Positions 30,608-37,740 of a DNA stretch of 48,922 bases are shown here, in pieces. Position 1 is the first letter of the stretch; every line of letters begins with the position of its first letter. Under the pieces are notes generated by a model that saw nothing but the letters and a program-made list of their open reading frames with translations, did no database searches and was not told where the DNA came from. Position numbers and translations under genes: made by a program. The stretch is from a virus: IMG/VR virus record IMGVR_UViG_3300020171_000008, positions 1 through 48,922 of that record; one strand, written 5' to 3'.

Positions 30608-31624
30608 TCACTCGGCCTCCATGCTTGCCTTGATAAAGTCATTCGCTTCCGTGAAGGTCAATTCCTTTGATGATTTAATTACCCGCCCACAAAAGTCACT
30701 TAGGTTTTTAAGGCGCAATTCCCTCACTTCTTCTTCTGTGGCTTTAAGAGCGGCTTTTGTGTATCCCCGTCGCTGCATAAACATTTGGATTTGTTTTATC
30801 TGTCCTTCGGTAGCAAGTTTCACCGGGGCGGTAAATTCAGGATATTCAGGTTCAGGGGCCTTTTCAGCATCCGTTGAAGCCGGGGGTGCAGGTGAAATTC
30901 CCCCCTTCGCCCATTCTGCCACCGCCTTACCAGATGCCTCGTCAAGTAGCTTTCCGTTCGGAAAAATGGCCTTGTGCTGCTCCTGGAGTTTTATGGGCTG
31001 ACCGACTCCCGGGTGATCCGACGACAGCAGGAAGGAAACCGTAAGCTCATAGGGAAGTTCTTTTGAGCATACCGGCTGAAAGCCCATTGGGATGATGTGC
31101 GTTTTCCCGTCCGGCCCCTTCTCGATTTTCGTCTTTTCCTCGGCGCGGAAGCAGAGGATAAGGTGAGCCTTTGCCCGGAGAAGTCTTTGGACCATCTGCT
31201 TATGATTCCCCTTTGGCTTGATCCAGGCGGCCATTTTTACCTGCTCCCGCTTCTTCCAGTCATCACCGGCCATGCGGTTTAACTCAGCTTCCTGAAAGTC
31301 TAATACCCCTCCCTCGGAACTCCACTCATGGGAACACGAATCTACAACGATAGCCCCATATCCCGCCTTGTCTGCGGTCTCGATAGCATCCGCGTAATTC
31401 AGCGACTTGAAGGGCGGGGAAAGCTCACAATGATCGAATTGAAATTGAGAGGCATAGTGGAGTGCGCGACGGTTCTCCGTGTCGATCACCGCAAATCTGT
31501 TTCCTTCTCCGACGATCCCGGATGCTATACGCATTGCCGAAAAGGTCTTACCGCTCCCCGATGGACCGATAAGGCCGATCAGCAGGCCGACCGATTCCCT
31601 TACCGCTTGCTTAAATTCAAACAT
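30608..31624 (-). CDS. AAA ATPase, Sak4/AAA_24-like recombination protein
   Basis: 338 residues. Walker A GPSGSGKT at 20-27; Walker B-like GAIVVDSCSHEW near 92; a following HKQMVQRLLRAKAHLILCFR resembles the sensor strand of RecA-fold phage ATPases (PF13479). The C-terminal 80 residues (KLATEGQIKQIQMFMQRRGY ...) form a small helical domain. Together with the exonuclease upstream it is likely a recombination or annealing pair. Start overlaps the HNH stop by eight bases. Alternative: replication ATPase. Confidence 0.75.
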   Translation of the reverse strand: MFEFKQAVRESVGLLIGLIGPSGSGKTFSAMRIASGIVGEGNRFAVIDTENRRALHYASQFQFDHCELSPPFKSLNYADAIETADKAGYGAIVVDSCSHEWSSEGGVLDFQEAELNRMAGDDWKKREQVKMAAWIKPKGNHKQMVQRLLRAKAHLILCFRAEEKTKIEKGPDGKTHIIPMGFQPVCSKELPYELTVSFLLSSDHPGVGQPIKLQEQHKAIFPNGKLLDEASGKAVAEWAKGGISPAPPASTDAEKAPEPEYPEFTAPVKLATEGQIKQIQMFMQRRGYTKAALKATEEEVRELRLKNLSDFCGRVIKSSKELTFTEANDFIKASMEAE

Positions 31625-32060
31625 ACGCCGGTCTCCTTATCCCTCGTTTTTTGATCCGCGAAATATACCCAGGAGATACGCCATAATCAACCGCGATCTC
31701 GCGCGATAATCGCGTGTCGGCCATTATGATTTCCGCATCCGCTTTCGTGATCTTAGAGCGTTGTCCCGTTGTTGTGCTGTGCAATCGCGCATGATCGGAT
31801 TGCGTCATTACCGCAAGGTTTTCCTGGCGGTTATCCGTGACATCCCCATTGGCATGGTGAACAATCTCATTTTCTGTGAGGCGTCTGCCTAATTTCCGTT
31901 CCGCCACAAGCCTATATTCTAAGATGTGTGTTCCCCCTAATGCCCTGGCGTCCGGGTGGTCGGGTGCGTAAATCAACACCCTTCCGTCTCCCATCGTGAT
32001 CCTTCCTCCTCGCCAATTTGGATTTCCCGCGCCAGATTTTCGCTTATCGCAACAGGTCAT
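31617..32060 (-). CDS. HNH endonuclease with C-terminal HTH (147 aa)
   Basis: ATG 32060 overlaps the exonuclease stop (ATGA) and has GGAGG upstream; a longer in-phase frame runs back into the exonuclease and is not believed. HNH_3-type core ALGGTHILEYRLVAERKLGR, NEIVHHANGDVTDNRQENLA, SDHARLHS, followed by an HTH of resolvase type (KITKADAEIIMADTRLSREI, AVDYGVSPGYISRIKKRG). Inserted between the exonuclease and ATPase genes. No host-gene relic seen. Confidence 0.88.
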   Translation of the reverse strand: MTCCDKRKSGAGNPNWRGGRITMGDGRVLIYAPDHPDARALGGTHILEYRLVAERKLGRRLTENEIVHHANGDVTDNRQENLAVMTQSDHARLHSTTTGQRSKITKADAEIIMADTRLSREIAVDYGVSPGYISRIKKRGIRRPAYV

Positions 32061-32935
32061 AATGCCTCCGGACTGTCTAATAAGTATTTGTTCAATTCCC
32101 ATGAAGCTAAGGCCCACGGGGGAGCATCTATGCAACAAGTTCTTTTCGGATAACCCGGCCACTGCCCAGAAGAAACACACTTTTTCCAAAGGTCAATGCC
32201 GTACTTTACTTTTTGATCCCCCATGTCGGAAAACTCGGATGATAAATCCACGAATGAGCATAAATATGGGGATTCCGTTTCTTGAAAAAGAAATACAAAG
32301 CGGGGGGTTATCCCCTCGACTGCCGTTATCCCCCGACGATAAAATGATTCTTGAATATCGTATCCCATTTCCGAAATACGCCGTGAAAGAGTCTGTGGGT
32401 TTGCACTCATAGAGGTACTTTTGTAGTCAATCAAAAGCGTCCGGTCCTTGCTTATCCAGTCGGGCCTTGTCCGGCACCAAATCCCATTCGATTCTTGCCA
32501 GACAAAGGTTTGTTCCACATCGCCATCGGCAATTTTCCATCCGTTTCCTTCCCATTCCGCTAATGCCTCATGCGCCGCCGTGACCATAGCGGTGACTTCA
32601 ACGAATTGGTGTTCAAGCAAAGCGATCTTACCTCTTGATTGTGCTTCGTCTCGTTCCGCTTTTGCGGCATTTGTGCGCCAATCGTTTGCCAAAACAACAT
32701 GGACAGCATCCGCCGCGCCTTCAAGAAATATCGCGTGTGCCGCCGTCCCGATGTCAAACTTTTCAGATTGCTTTTCGACCACCTGCGGATTCAGCCTGGG
32801 ATGCTGTAAAAAGGCTCTCCGTGGCGTCTCCGAAATCAGCGACTTGATCGTTGACCGGGTAAGTGACGGATTCTGACAGGGATCTGCAAGGTATTCCGCA
32901 AATGAGATTTTATATCGTCCGGGTTTGTCGATCAT
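32057..32935 (-). CDS. PD-(D/E)XK exonuclease (DUF3799 / RecE-like)
   Basis: 292 residues. The pattern SLTRSTIKSLISETPRRAFL, IGTAAHAIFLEG, then WCRTRPDWISKDRTLLIDYK (D ... DxK core) and MGYDIQESFYRRGITAVEG is that of the Cas4/RecE-type nucleases found next to single-strand annealing proteins. Degrades dsDNA 5' to 3' in related systems, making ends for recombination. ATGA junctions on both sides. C-terminus (CIDAPPWALASWELNKYLLD) normal for the family. Confidence 0.82.
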   Translation of the reverse strand: MIDKPGRYKISFAEYLADPCQNPSLTRSTIKSLISETPRRAFLQHPRLNPQVVEKQSEKFDIGTAAHAIFLEGAADAVHVVLANDWRTNAAKAERDEAQSRGKIALLEHQFVEVTAMVTAAHEALAEWEGNGWKIADGDVEQTFVWQESNGIWCRTRPDWISKDRTLLIDYKSTSMSANPQTLSRRISEMGYDIQESFYRRGITAVEGITPRFVFLFQETESPYLCSFVDLSSEFSDMGDQKVKYGIDLWKKCVSSGQWPGYPKRTCCIDAPPWALASWELNKYLLDSPEAL

Positions 32936-33177
32936 ACCGCCTCCTTGTCCTCTGGCGCCGGATCGGTCTCACTCACCGTCAAACCAAGCATTACTTTGAC
33001 ATTTTTGATAGCCTCTGCGTAAGTTTTGGCGGAGTCTGCATGACCGTTAGGAAGCCAGTCTTCAATATATCCATGAATCTTTACGTCGTGGTATGAAGCA
33101 ACTTCGTGCATAAGTGCCCAATGCTTCCCTGGTGGTGCCAACCTTTTCATTTCCTCAACAGCTTCCTTGTGTGTCAT
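32932..33177 (-). CDS. Small hypothetical protein (81 aa)
   Basis: ATGA junctions at both ends place it in the exonuclease operon. MTHKEAVEEMKRLAPPGKHW, VASYHDVKIHGYIEDWLPNG and KTYAEAIKNVKVMLGL suggest a compact alpha/beta protein with a C-terminal acidic tail (SETDPAPEDKEAV). Similar small proteins accompany recombination nucleases in phages; function unknown. Confidence 0.6.
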   Translation of the reverse strand: MTHKEAVEEMKRLAPPGKHWALMHEVASYHDVKIHGYIEDWLPNGHADSAKTYAEAIKNVKVMLGLTVSETDPAPEDKEAV

Positions 33178-33356
33178 TTCTTCCCCCTTTCCAATGCCTT
33201 GTAAATCATGTTCATGGCGCCGTTAAGCATCGTGATCCGGTCAAGATCGGCATTATATGGCCTGTCAATCGCTTGAATCAATGAGGTATGAGTAATGACA
33301 GGCTCCGCATCCGTATTCCGTGAGACACTTTCCGACGTTATGGCTGTATTGCACAT
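33174..33356 (-). CDS. Small hypothetical protein (60 aa)
   Basis: MCNTAITSESVSRNTDAEPV followed by a helical part (LIQAIDRPYNADLDRITMLN, AMNMIYKALERGKK). Ends ATGA with the next gene; GGAGGGGGGAGCAAGGTC precedes the start. No family recognised. Confidence 0.55.
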   Translation of the reverse strand: MCNTAITSESVSRNTDAEPVITHTSLIQAIDRPYNADLDRITMLNGAMNMIYKALERGKK

Positions 33357-33377
33357 GACCTTGCTCCTCCCCCCTCC

Positions 33378-33530
33378 TTATCTTTCCGAAACCGGGTAAG
33401 TCTCCGGCACCTTCCGTTTGACCGGATTTTTATGAATATGAAATCCACCCTCTCGGACAATGGAATCAAATGCGTCCGGGTAGTTCCACCACAGCCACCG
33501 GATCGCCCATCGAATCAGCCTCTTTTTCAT
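33378..33530 (-). CDS. Small basic Trp-rich protein (50 aa)
   Basis: ATG 33530 has AGGAGGGAAG directly upstream, better than the in-phase ATG 120 bases earlier. MKKRLIRWAIRWLWWNYPDA is amphipathic and may bind membrane; tail HIHKNPVKRKVPETYPV is basic. Overlaps the zinc-ribbon gene upstream by 65 bases. Confidence 0.5.
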   Translation of the reverse strand: MKKRLIRWAIRWLWWNYPDAFDSIVREGGFHIHKNPVKRKVPETYPVSER

Positions 33531-33663
33531 CTTCCCTCCTCTCTCGTTTGACACGTTGATGACAATTCGGACACATCCCCCGCCGGCAATCCCACCGATC
33601 CCCGAACCAGCCGCAATCGCAGACGACGGCGTAAACGGTATCGGGATCAACGGGGGCGGTCAT
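33466..33663 (-). CDS. Zinc-ribbon protein (65 aa)
   Basis: VVCDCGWFGDRWDCRRGMCP and NCHQRVKR supply C-x-C ... C-x2-C ligands of a short zinc ribbon. ATGA-coupled to the upstream gene. The last 30 residues overlap the next gene and are of low confidence. Confidence 0.55.
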   Translation of the reverse strand: MTAPVDPDTVYAVVCDCGWFGDRWDCRRGMCPNCHQRVKRERREDEKEADSMGDPVAVVELPGRI

Positions 33664-33857
33664 TTCAGTGCCTCCCTATAGATCCTCCTTGCCTTTTGGA
33701 TGTTACGTCTGCTTACATTCCACTGACCATTTTTATAGTATCCGTGAGCATAAAACAGACATTGGGGCGACTCGGATATCCCGGATAGGCAGTTCCTTCT
33801 TGGTCCCCGGTAAACCGCAACACATCCGACTCGAATATCTAACTGAATTTCTTTCAT
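33660..33857 (-). CDS. Small hypothetical protein (65 aa)
   Basis: ATGA junctions on both sides. MKEIQLDIRVGCVAVYRGPR, then a Cys pair (NCLSGISESPQCLFY) and WNVSRRNIQKARRIYREALK. Mixed alpha/beta. No family recognised, but operon packing argues that it is expressed. Confidence 0.55.
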   Translation of the reverse strand: MKEIQLDIRVGCVAVYRGPRRNCLSGISESPQCLFYAHGYYKNGQWNVSRRNIQKARRIYREALK

Positions 33858-34078
33858 CCCTTCACCTTCCCCTGTGATTCATAAACGATCTCTGTAATGA
33901 TCCCGCCGTGCCGATCTTCGTAGAGATTCGCCCGCCAATCGGCCTCATAACCGGCTTGCAGATCCGTGCCGATCCAGTCTTCGGCATCGCCCTTGTCGCG
34001 CACCATATCCCCGGATGCGAGGAGGTAGCCGGAGCCTGATTCGGTTTCGATTGCGAATTTCCAGCGACGGAGGGTCAT
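33854..34078 (-). CDS. Small hypothetical protein (74 aa)
   Basis: MTLRRWKFAIETESGSGYLL, GTDLQAGYEADWRANLYEDR and IITEIVYESQGKV give a beta-rich acidic protein. ATGA junctions on both sides. Function unknown. Confidence 0.55.
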   Translation of the reverse strand: MTLRRWKFAIETESGSGYLLASGDMVRDKGDAEDWIGTDLQAGYEADWRANLYEDRHGGIITEIVYESQGKVKG

Positions 34079-34566
34079 GGCGATATCCTGTATTCAAAAA
34101 GTCCTTTACACACCCGCTCGCGATGCAGTTTGATCCCGTGGGGCTTCAAGAAGGCGCGGATTTTGCTTGTCCTGTCGGTTCCGTTCAGGATATGAGGTCC
34201 ACCCAGACCGAGCATAATTTCGATATTCGACACCCGGTCCCAGCGGATGAGGCGATGGTAGATCCGATGCGATTGGGACCCCTCTTTATAAGGATTCGGC
34301 GGATATTGAGGCTGATCGAAAAGACCTTGCTGGTAAATCACCATCCCGAGCACCAGCCACAGGGCCAAGCCAACCAGGAACCCGACCATGATCCCCCTTG
34401 CCGGGGCAACAGGGTCGGGTTCCTGTAAATTTCTAATTTCCTTGAGTTCCGCCGGCGTTGGCGCAAATAAATATCGTTGATCCTTTTCGATGCAATATCC
34501 GCCTGCAGGGTTAACGTAAAATGCCTCTCCGCTCTTCAGATGTCCGGCAAGGGTATATTCTTTCAT
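34075..34566 (-). CDS. Single-pass membrane protein (163 aa)
   Basis: Start ATG 34566 chosen for GAGGAGGGTGAA upstream and ATGA overlap with the preceding gene. Residues 1-55 soluble (MKEYTLAGHLKSGEAFYVNP), one membrane span (GIMVGFLVGLALWLVLGMVI), then a basic C-terminal domain (IYHRLIRWDRVSNIEIMLGL, FLKPHGIKLHRERVCKGLF). Topology suggests a membrane-anchored regulator or exclusion protein; no family recognised. Confidence 0.6.
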   Translation of the reverse strand: MKEYTLAGHLKSGEAFYVNPAGGYCIEKDQRYLFAPTPAELKEIRNLQEPDPVAPARGIMVGFLVGLALWLVLGMVIYQQGLFDQPQYPPNPYKEGSQSHRIYHRLIRWDRVSNIEIMLGLGGPHILNGTDRTSKIRAFLKPHGIKLHRERVCKGLFEYRISP

Positions 34567-34730
34567 TTCACCCTCCTCAAGTATCGCGGACCGACCATTT
34601 TCTTCGTTTGCCATATCGCCCATAGCCGCCTAATCAACAGGCCAATCCCGTGGAAGACAATGACACCACCACCGAGGCCGACGAAAATTACGGCACAAAC
34701 AAGGATTGATTCATGGAATTCTGACATCAT
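34563..34730 (-). CDS. Small membrane protein (55 aa)
   Basis: Bounded by ATGA overlaps on both sides and preceded by ATAGGAGGCC. Hydrophobic span ILVCAVIFVGLGGGVIVFHG and LLIRRLWAIW with a basic tail (QTKKMVGPRYLRRVK). Second of three consecutive genes coding membrane proteins in this operon. Confidence 0.6.
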   Translation of the reverse strand: MMSEFHESILVCAVIFVGLGGGVIVFHGIGLLIRRLWAIWQTKKMVGPRYLRRVK

Positions 34731-35092
34731 GGCCTCCTATGAAATTCCTCACATAATCCGTGCTGATGTTTTGATATTTCAATGCAATCACCCTGATCGG
34801 GATGCATAAAGCACGTACAGCACCACCCGATTTGACCATGACGGTCATTCAACGGACTGGGATTAAAAACCATGTCGGCCGGCCACATCCCAAAGCAATT
34901 ACAGACCGTTGCCCGGATTTGACCATGACGGTCATTCAACGGACTGGGATTAAAAACCATGTCGGCCGGCCACATCCCAAAGCAATTACAGACCGTTGCC
35001 CGGAACTGATGGCCACAAACACAACAACATTCTTTTTTATTTCCACGTCCGTTGTTTCCGATCTGGCATAAATCATTCGTCTTTGGGTTCAT
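34727..35092 (-). CDS. Cys-rich protein with perfect 29-residue tandem duplication (121 aa)
   Basis: Ligand-rich start (KKECCCVCGHQF), then RATVCNCFGMWPADMVFNPS followed by PLNDRHGQI, this 29-residue unit occurring twice without change, then WCCTCFMHPDQGDCIEISKH. Before duplication the protein was probably a 92-residue multi-zinc protein. Start TAATG-coupled to the upstream gene; ends ATGA. The identical DNA copies point to a very recent event. Confidence 0.65.
   Translation of the reverse strand: MNPKTNDLCQIGNNGRGNKKECCCVCGHQFRATVCNCFGMWPADMVFNPSPLNDRHGQIRATVCNCFGMWPADMVFNPSPLNDRHGQIGWCCTCFMHPDQGDCIEISKHQHGLCEEFHRRP
34829..35004. repeat. Perfect 87-bp tandem duplication
   Basis: Copies at 34829-34915 and 34916-35002 are identical, with two further matching bases. 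The period is 29 codons, so the reading frame of the Cys-rich gene is kept. Confidence 0.97.
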
Positions 35093-35298
35093 TACTCCCC
35101 CCAGGACTTCAAAAGCTGTAAGGTTTTCTCCGTCCCCGCGATAATCCCGGCGCGGATGCCGTAACAGGTCCCGACAAATACAATGGGGAGAAAGAACAGA
35201 ATCGAGCCGAAAACCCTGAGAATGTCGTTGATCTGCTTTTTGAGGTCCGACATATCCTGATCTTCTATCGCTGCTGCCTGTGCTTTTCCGCTGGCCAT
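35092..35298 (-). CDS. Small membrane protein (68 aa)
   Basis: ATG 35298 with AGGAGGGAAATC; an upstream in-phase ATG lacks a site. An N-terminal acidic helix (MASGKAQAAAIEDQDMSDLK) leads to one span (VFGSILFFLPIVFVGTCYGI) and RAGIIAGTEKTLQLLKSWGE. Stop overlaps the next start. No family recognised. Confidence 0.6.
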   Translation of the reverse strand: MASGKAQAAAIEDQDMSDLKKQINDILRVFGSILFFLPIVFVGTCYGIRAGIIAGTEKTLQLLKSWGE

Positions 35299-35316
35299 GA
35301 TTTCCCTCCTAAAAAA

Positions 35317-35389
35317 GTGGTGACGGTCATCGGTTGGTTTGCCCCTCATCTTCGGTCGCCTAAGAGCCTCTCAGCGTAACCGCCACCAC
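35317..35389. other. 73-base inverted-repeat unit
   Basis: GTGGTGACGGT (35317-35327) and ACCGCCACCAC (35379-35389) pair over 11 positions with one mismatch, enclosing 51 bases. The size matches the units at 30286-30530. It lies between two leftward mini-genes and would form in their mRNA. Confidence 0.5.
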
Positions 35390-35396
35390 AGTCCCG

Positions 35397-35492
35397 CTAC
35401 TTCTTTTTAACTACTTTCTTTGCCGGAGCTTTCTTCTTCTTCGGCTCAGGTTTCCGCGCAACCTTCTTAACTGGTTTCTTCGCTGGCACCAT
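35397..35492 (-). CDS. Lysine-rich mini-protein, histone-H1-tail-like (31 aa)
   Basis: ATG 35492 preceded by AAAGGGGGTGAG. Sequence MVPAKKPVKKVARKPEPKKK followed by KAPAKKVVKKK is over half Lys, with Ala/Pro/Val, like the tails of histone H1 or bacterial AlgP/Hc1 proteins. First gene after the leftward promoter and its long leader, so it should be made earliest. Likely binds nucleic acid. Confidence 0.6.
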   Translation of the reverse strand: MVPAKKPVKKVARKPEPKKKKAPAKKVVKKK

Positions 35493-36030
35493 CTCACCCC
35501 CTTTCGGTTAAAGACATGGGCCGTGCGTGATTTTAAGGGTTCCACAGACCCACCATTGTCATCACCGCCACCATAGCGGGTAACTTGGCCGTCAACTCCC
35601 CTGCACGATGGGATCGCTGGTTAGGCGTCTTTCGCCTTCCCCATGCCATTGATTCTGGCATGGGCAGGAAGGTTCGGTCGTAACACCACCACTTACGCGG
35701 TCTCTGGTTTGAGTGCAGAGCGGCTTATTAGATTTGTTTTGTCCAAACGGCGCGTTGACATGTCGCACCGTTGTTGTCGGTTGACGCTCAACCGAAAAAA
35801 CTACCGCCATTGCTGGCCGCCGGATACCTCTACTACCTGCCCATGCCGTTGATAAAAAGAGCTGCTGCTTGCCACCGCAAGGCATCCCTATCTTCCACAT
35901 TGGATACGGGTTTCATCCGTGGCTCGTGTCCGATCATTCGTCCTGTCGTGATCTGCATGATCAACTTTCATCCCGAGGGAAGCAGGCTCTAAAAAACCGG
36001 GCGTTTCAGGGGTTTTCAATGATCAATTAC
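35493..36030. other. Long structured leader of the leftward operon
   Basis: 538 bases with no convincing gene (a 102-residue minus frame at 35592-35900 lacks a ribosome site and looks random). Hairpins: CCATGCC/GGCATGG at 35641-35663, GGTTGA-CGC-TCAACC near 35779-35793, CGTAA/TTACG near 35679-35697, TGCC/GGCA near 35870-35884, and ACGG-GTTTCAT-CCGT near 35906-35920. A 12-base inverted repeat GGCATGGGCAGG / CCTGCCCATGCC (about 35657 and 35837) could close a large loop. Probably the untranslated leader between the promoter at 36031 and the first gene. Confidence 0.5.
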
Positions 36031-36059
36031 ATAGTACGAAATATTTTCCGGCTTGTCAA
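36031..36059 (-). promoter_or_regulatory. Leftward sigma-70-type promoter
   Basis: On the minus strand: TTGACA, 17-base spacer, TACTAT. Nearly consensus. Faces the 538-base leader and the early leftward operon, and lies 100 bases from the rightward promoter of the HTH gene, the usual divergent control layout. Confidence 0.8.
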
Positions 36060-36123
36060 GAAAAATCTTTTACTTTTTTCGAGGAGTGGAAACAGGGGAC
36101 TGCTTTGGGGTAACTTTATTTTC

Positions 36124-36152
36124 TTGACATTGGATGAATAAGGGCGTATCGT
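36124..36152 (+). promoter_or_regulatory. Rightward promoter of the HTH gene
   Basis: TTGACA, 17-base spacer, TATCGT. The -10 sits in a repeated CGTATCGTATCG, a likely operator for the HTH protein that starts 8 bases downstream. The spacer GGAT..GAATAAGGGCG resembles those of the promoters at 37661 and 44171. Transcript would be almost leaderless. Confidence 0.75.
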
Positions 36153-36159
36153 ATCGATC

Positions 36160-36351
36160 ATGGAAATCAATATCAAAAAACTCGAACGGGAACGGGAACG
36201 GCTCGGCCTCACGAAAGTTCAATTATGTAAAGCCCTTGGAATCCATTATCAGAACTGGGATTATATTATGAGAGTCAAGCAAACCCAGTTAAAGACAATC
36301 CAAAGGATAGCGGATTTTTTTGATCTCGACCCAAAAGATTTAATAATCTAA
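36160..36351 (+). CDS. Cro/CI-family HTH regulator (63 aa)
   Basis: HTH_3 fold: LGLTKVQLCKALGIHYQNWD holds the two DNA-binding helices (about residues 15-40) and TIQRIADFFDLDPKDLII the C-terminal part. Length fits a single-domain Cro-like repressor without dimerisation domain. Its location between divergent promoters suggests it controls the early switch. No integrase or long CI repressor was found, so lysogeny is not implied. Confidence 0.8.
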   Translation: MEINIKKLERERERLGLTKVQLCKALGIHYQNWDYIMRVKQTQLKTIQRIADFFDLDPKDLII

Positions 36352-36360
36352 GAGGTTCCC

Positions 36361-36573
36361 ATGCGTAACCTTCGCCAGAAAGTCGTTAAGTCGCAATCTC
36401 AAAACTTTGGTCGCTGCCCGAAATGCCGGGGATATTTGCAGGTTGGCGGCGTAAGATTCGGCATGCCGGCACCGGAAATATGGGGATGTCTGAAATGTGG
36501 ACTCTCCTCAGAATCCTCCGGATATCTCGATGCAATCAAAAATCAATGGGTAGAAATCGGGGGGAAGGAATGA
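36361..36573 (+). CDS. Lar-like zinc-ribbon protein (70 aa)
   Basis: CPKCRGYL (residues 19-26) and WGCLKCGLSS form a zinc ribbon; tail DAIKNQWVEIGGKE recalls the 'A...WN.R' end of Lar/restriction-alleviation-like phage ribbons. Ends ATGA with the resolvase gene. Confidence 0.6.
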   Translation: MRNLRQKVVKSQSQNFGRCPKCRGYLQVGGVRFGMPAPEIWGCLKCGLSSESSGYLDAIKNQWVEIGGKE

Positions 36574-37004
36574 GTGAGCGTTTCATTTTGGCTATTGATC
36601 CCGGCACCTTTTCCTCGGCCTTCGTTTTTTGGGATTCCTACAAAAAAATCATCCTCGACAAAGGTATTTGGCCGAACGACAAGATACTTGAAATCATCAA
36701 TGATACAAATTTCGATGCCCTGGTTATCGAGGCCATAGCGTCCTACGGGATGCCTGTTGGGAAGGAAGTCTTTGCTACCTGCATTTGGATAGGCCGGTTC
36801 ATTCAGACTTTCCGACCCGACCTGCACCATCTTATTTACCGCAAGGATGTAAAATCGTACCTCTGTGGCAGCATGAAGGCGAAAGACGGCAATATTCGGC
36901 AAGCAATTATCGACCTTTTGGGGAAGGATGTCACGAAGGGGGTATCGAAGGACGTTTGGAGTGCCCTCGGCGTCTGTTTGACATACGCAGGAACCTGCCA
37001 GTAG
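36570..37004 (+). CDS. RuvC-like Holliday-junction resolvase
   Basis: 144 residues from ATG 36570, coupled by ATGA. RNase H fold with the acidic set: D10 in LAIDPGTFSSAFVFW, E54 in DALVIEAIASYGMPVG, and a C-terminal Asp in KGVSKDVWSALGVCLTYAG. RKDVKSYLCGS lies at the expected basic strand. In phages such enzymes resolve branched DNA before packaging. AAGGA precedes the start. Confidence 0.82.
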   Translation: MSERFILAIDPGTFSSAFVFWDSYKKIILDKGIWPNDKILEIINDTNFDALVIEAIASYGMPVGKEVFATCIWIGRFIQTFRPDLHHLIYRKDVKSYLCGSMKAKDGNIRQAIIDLLGKDVTKGVSKDVWSALGVCLTYAGTCQ

Positions 37005-37059
37005 GCGCACACAATTAAGCCAGGTTGAACGATAATGCTTAAAGCCATAGGAGACACCA

Positions 37060-37293
37060 ATGTCCAAAACAGTTAAAGAAGTTCTCTTAGAAGCGGGTGG
37101 TAAAAAAAAGAAGGGGCAAAAATCCAGTAAAAAGAGCGGAAACAAAAAGCATGGCCGGAATAAGGTTAAATGCGCCCGTTATCGGATGGAGGGCCGCCGA
37201 GAAAAAAATAAGGCCCGAAAAGCGAAACGTCAAAAGAAAATTGAGGCGAAACATGTTAAAAAACGGTTGGACCGAATTAGCAAAATCCTTTGA
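37060..37293 (+). CDS. Highly basic protein (77 aa)
   Basis: ATG with TAGGAGACACCA. Only the first 13 residues are neutral (MSKTVKEVLLEAG); thereafter Lys/Arg exceed half (KKKKGQKSSKKSGNKKHGRN, REKNKARKAKRQKKIEAKHV). Probably nucleic-acid-binding. Overlaps the next gene's start by 41 bases. Confidence 0.55.
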   Translation: MSKTVKEVLLEAGGKKKKGQKSSKKSGNKKHGRNKVKCARYRMEGRREKNKARKAKRQKKIEAKHVKKRLDRISKIL

Positions 37294-37441
37294 CCGGCTC
37301 AAAAAGGAGAACCGGGACCTTATCAGCCAGATTTGCGATGTGGTCCAGGAGAACGAACAACGTGATTCTGAAATAGCGAATCTCAAGGGGGAACTGGACC
37401 GGCTGACCTTTTTGATAGCAGACAAGGCGGGGCTGAATTGA
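37253..37441 (+). CDS. Coiled-coil protein (62 aa)
   Basis: ATG 37253 preceded by TTGAGGCGAA. Heptad-rich throughout: LAKSFDRLKKENRDLISQIC, VVQENEQRDSEIANLKGELD, LTFLIADKAG. An earlier in-phase ATG at 37097 lies inside the basic gene and has no site. Overlaps the next start as TTGA. Confidence 0.55.
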   Translation: MLKNGWTELAKSFDRLKKENRDLISQICDVVQENEQRDSEIANLKGELDRLTFLIADKAGLN

Positions 37442-37653
37442 AGCCTTTCGCCCGCATCTTTGCCCTTTTGTATATCGCCCTCGTAATATGGTTACTCTGG
37501 TGGGTGATCGTGCCAAAACCGGGAAGGGGTGACTGGACACCGGCAGAGAAGCAATGGGTGCTCCAAAGGATGAAATTCCACGGGATCGAGGGCGCGATAT
37601 GTGACGGTTCGGGATGCTGGTTTTTTCGGAAGGGGCAAAAATGCCGACTGTAA
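37438..37653 (+). CDS. Membrane-anchored Cys-containing protein (71 aa)
   Basis: TTG start overlapping the previous stop (TTGA). Residues 3-25 form one span (PFARIFALLYIALVIWLLWW) followed by a periplasmic or cytoplasmic part with WTPAEKQWVLQRMKFHGIEG and three Cys (ICDGSGCWFFRKGQKC). No family recognised. Confidence 0.55.
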   Translation: MKPFARIFALLYIALVIWLLWWVIVPKPGRGDWTPAEKQWVLQRMKFHGIEGAICDGSGCWFFRKGQKCRL

Positions 37654-37660
37654 ATAAATC

Positions 37661-37689
37661 TTGACAGGATAGAAAGCTGGGCGTAGGGT
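37661..37689 (+). promoter_or_regulatory. Rightward promoter of the replication genes
   Basis: TTGACA, 17-base spacer, TAGGGT. Shares the 15-mer TTGACAGGATAGAAA with the promoter at 44171. Drives HNH, replication and regulator genes after the structured leader at 37741. Confidence 0.65.
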
Positions 37690-37740
37690 GGGTTTGCGGA
37701 GAATAAATATGGTAGCCATAAAATTTAAAGCGCATAAGAG

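Noticed and set aside
30395-30670. 91-residue plus-strand frame over the inverted repeats
   Set aside because: Opposite to the operon, no ribosome site, runs into the ATPase gene on the other strand.
34829-35004. Tandem 87-bp repeat as a CRISPR array
   Set aside because: Copies are identical and directly adjacent with no unique spacers, and lie inside a reading frame.
35592-35900. 102-residue minus-strand frame
   Set aside because: No ribosome site, odd composition and covers hairpin-rich leader sequence.
36160-36351. Evidence for a temperate life style
   Set aside because: A lone Cro-like HTH is present, but no integrase, excisionase, partition gene or long repressor was recognised.
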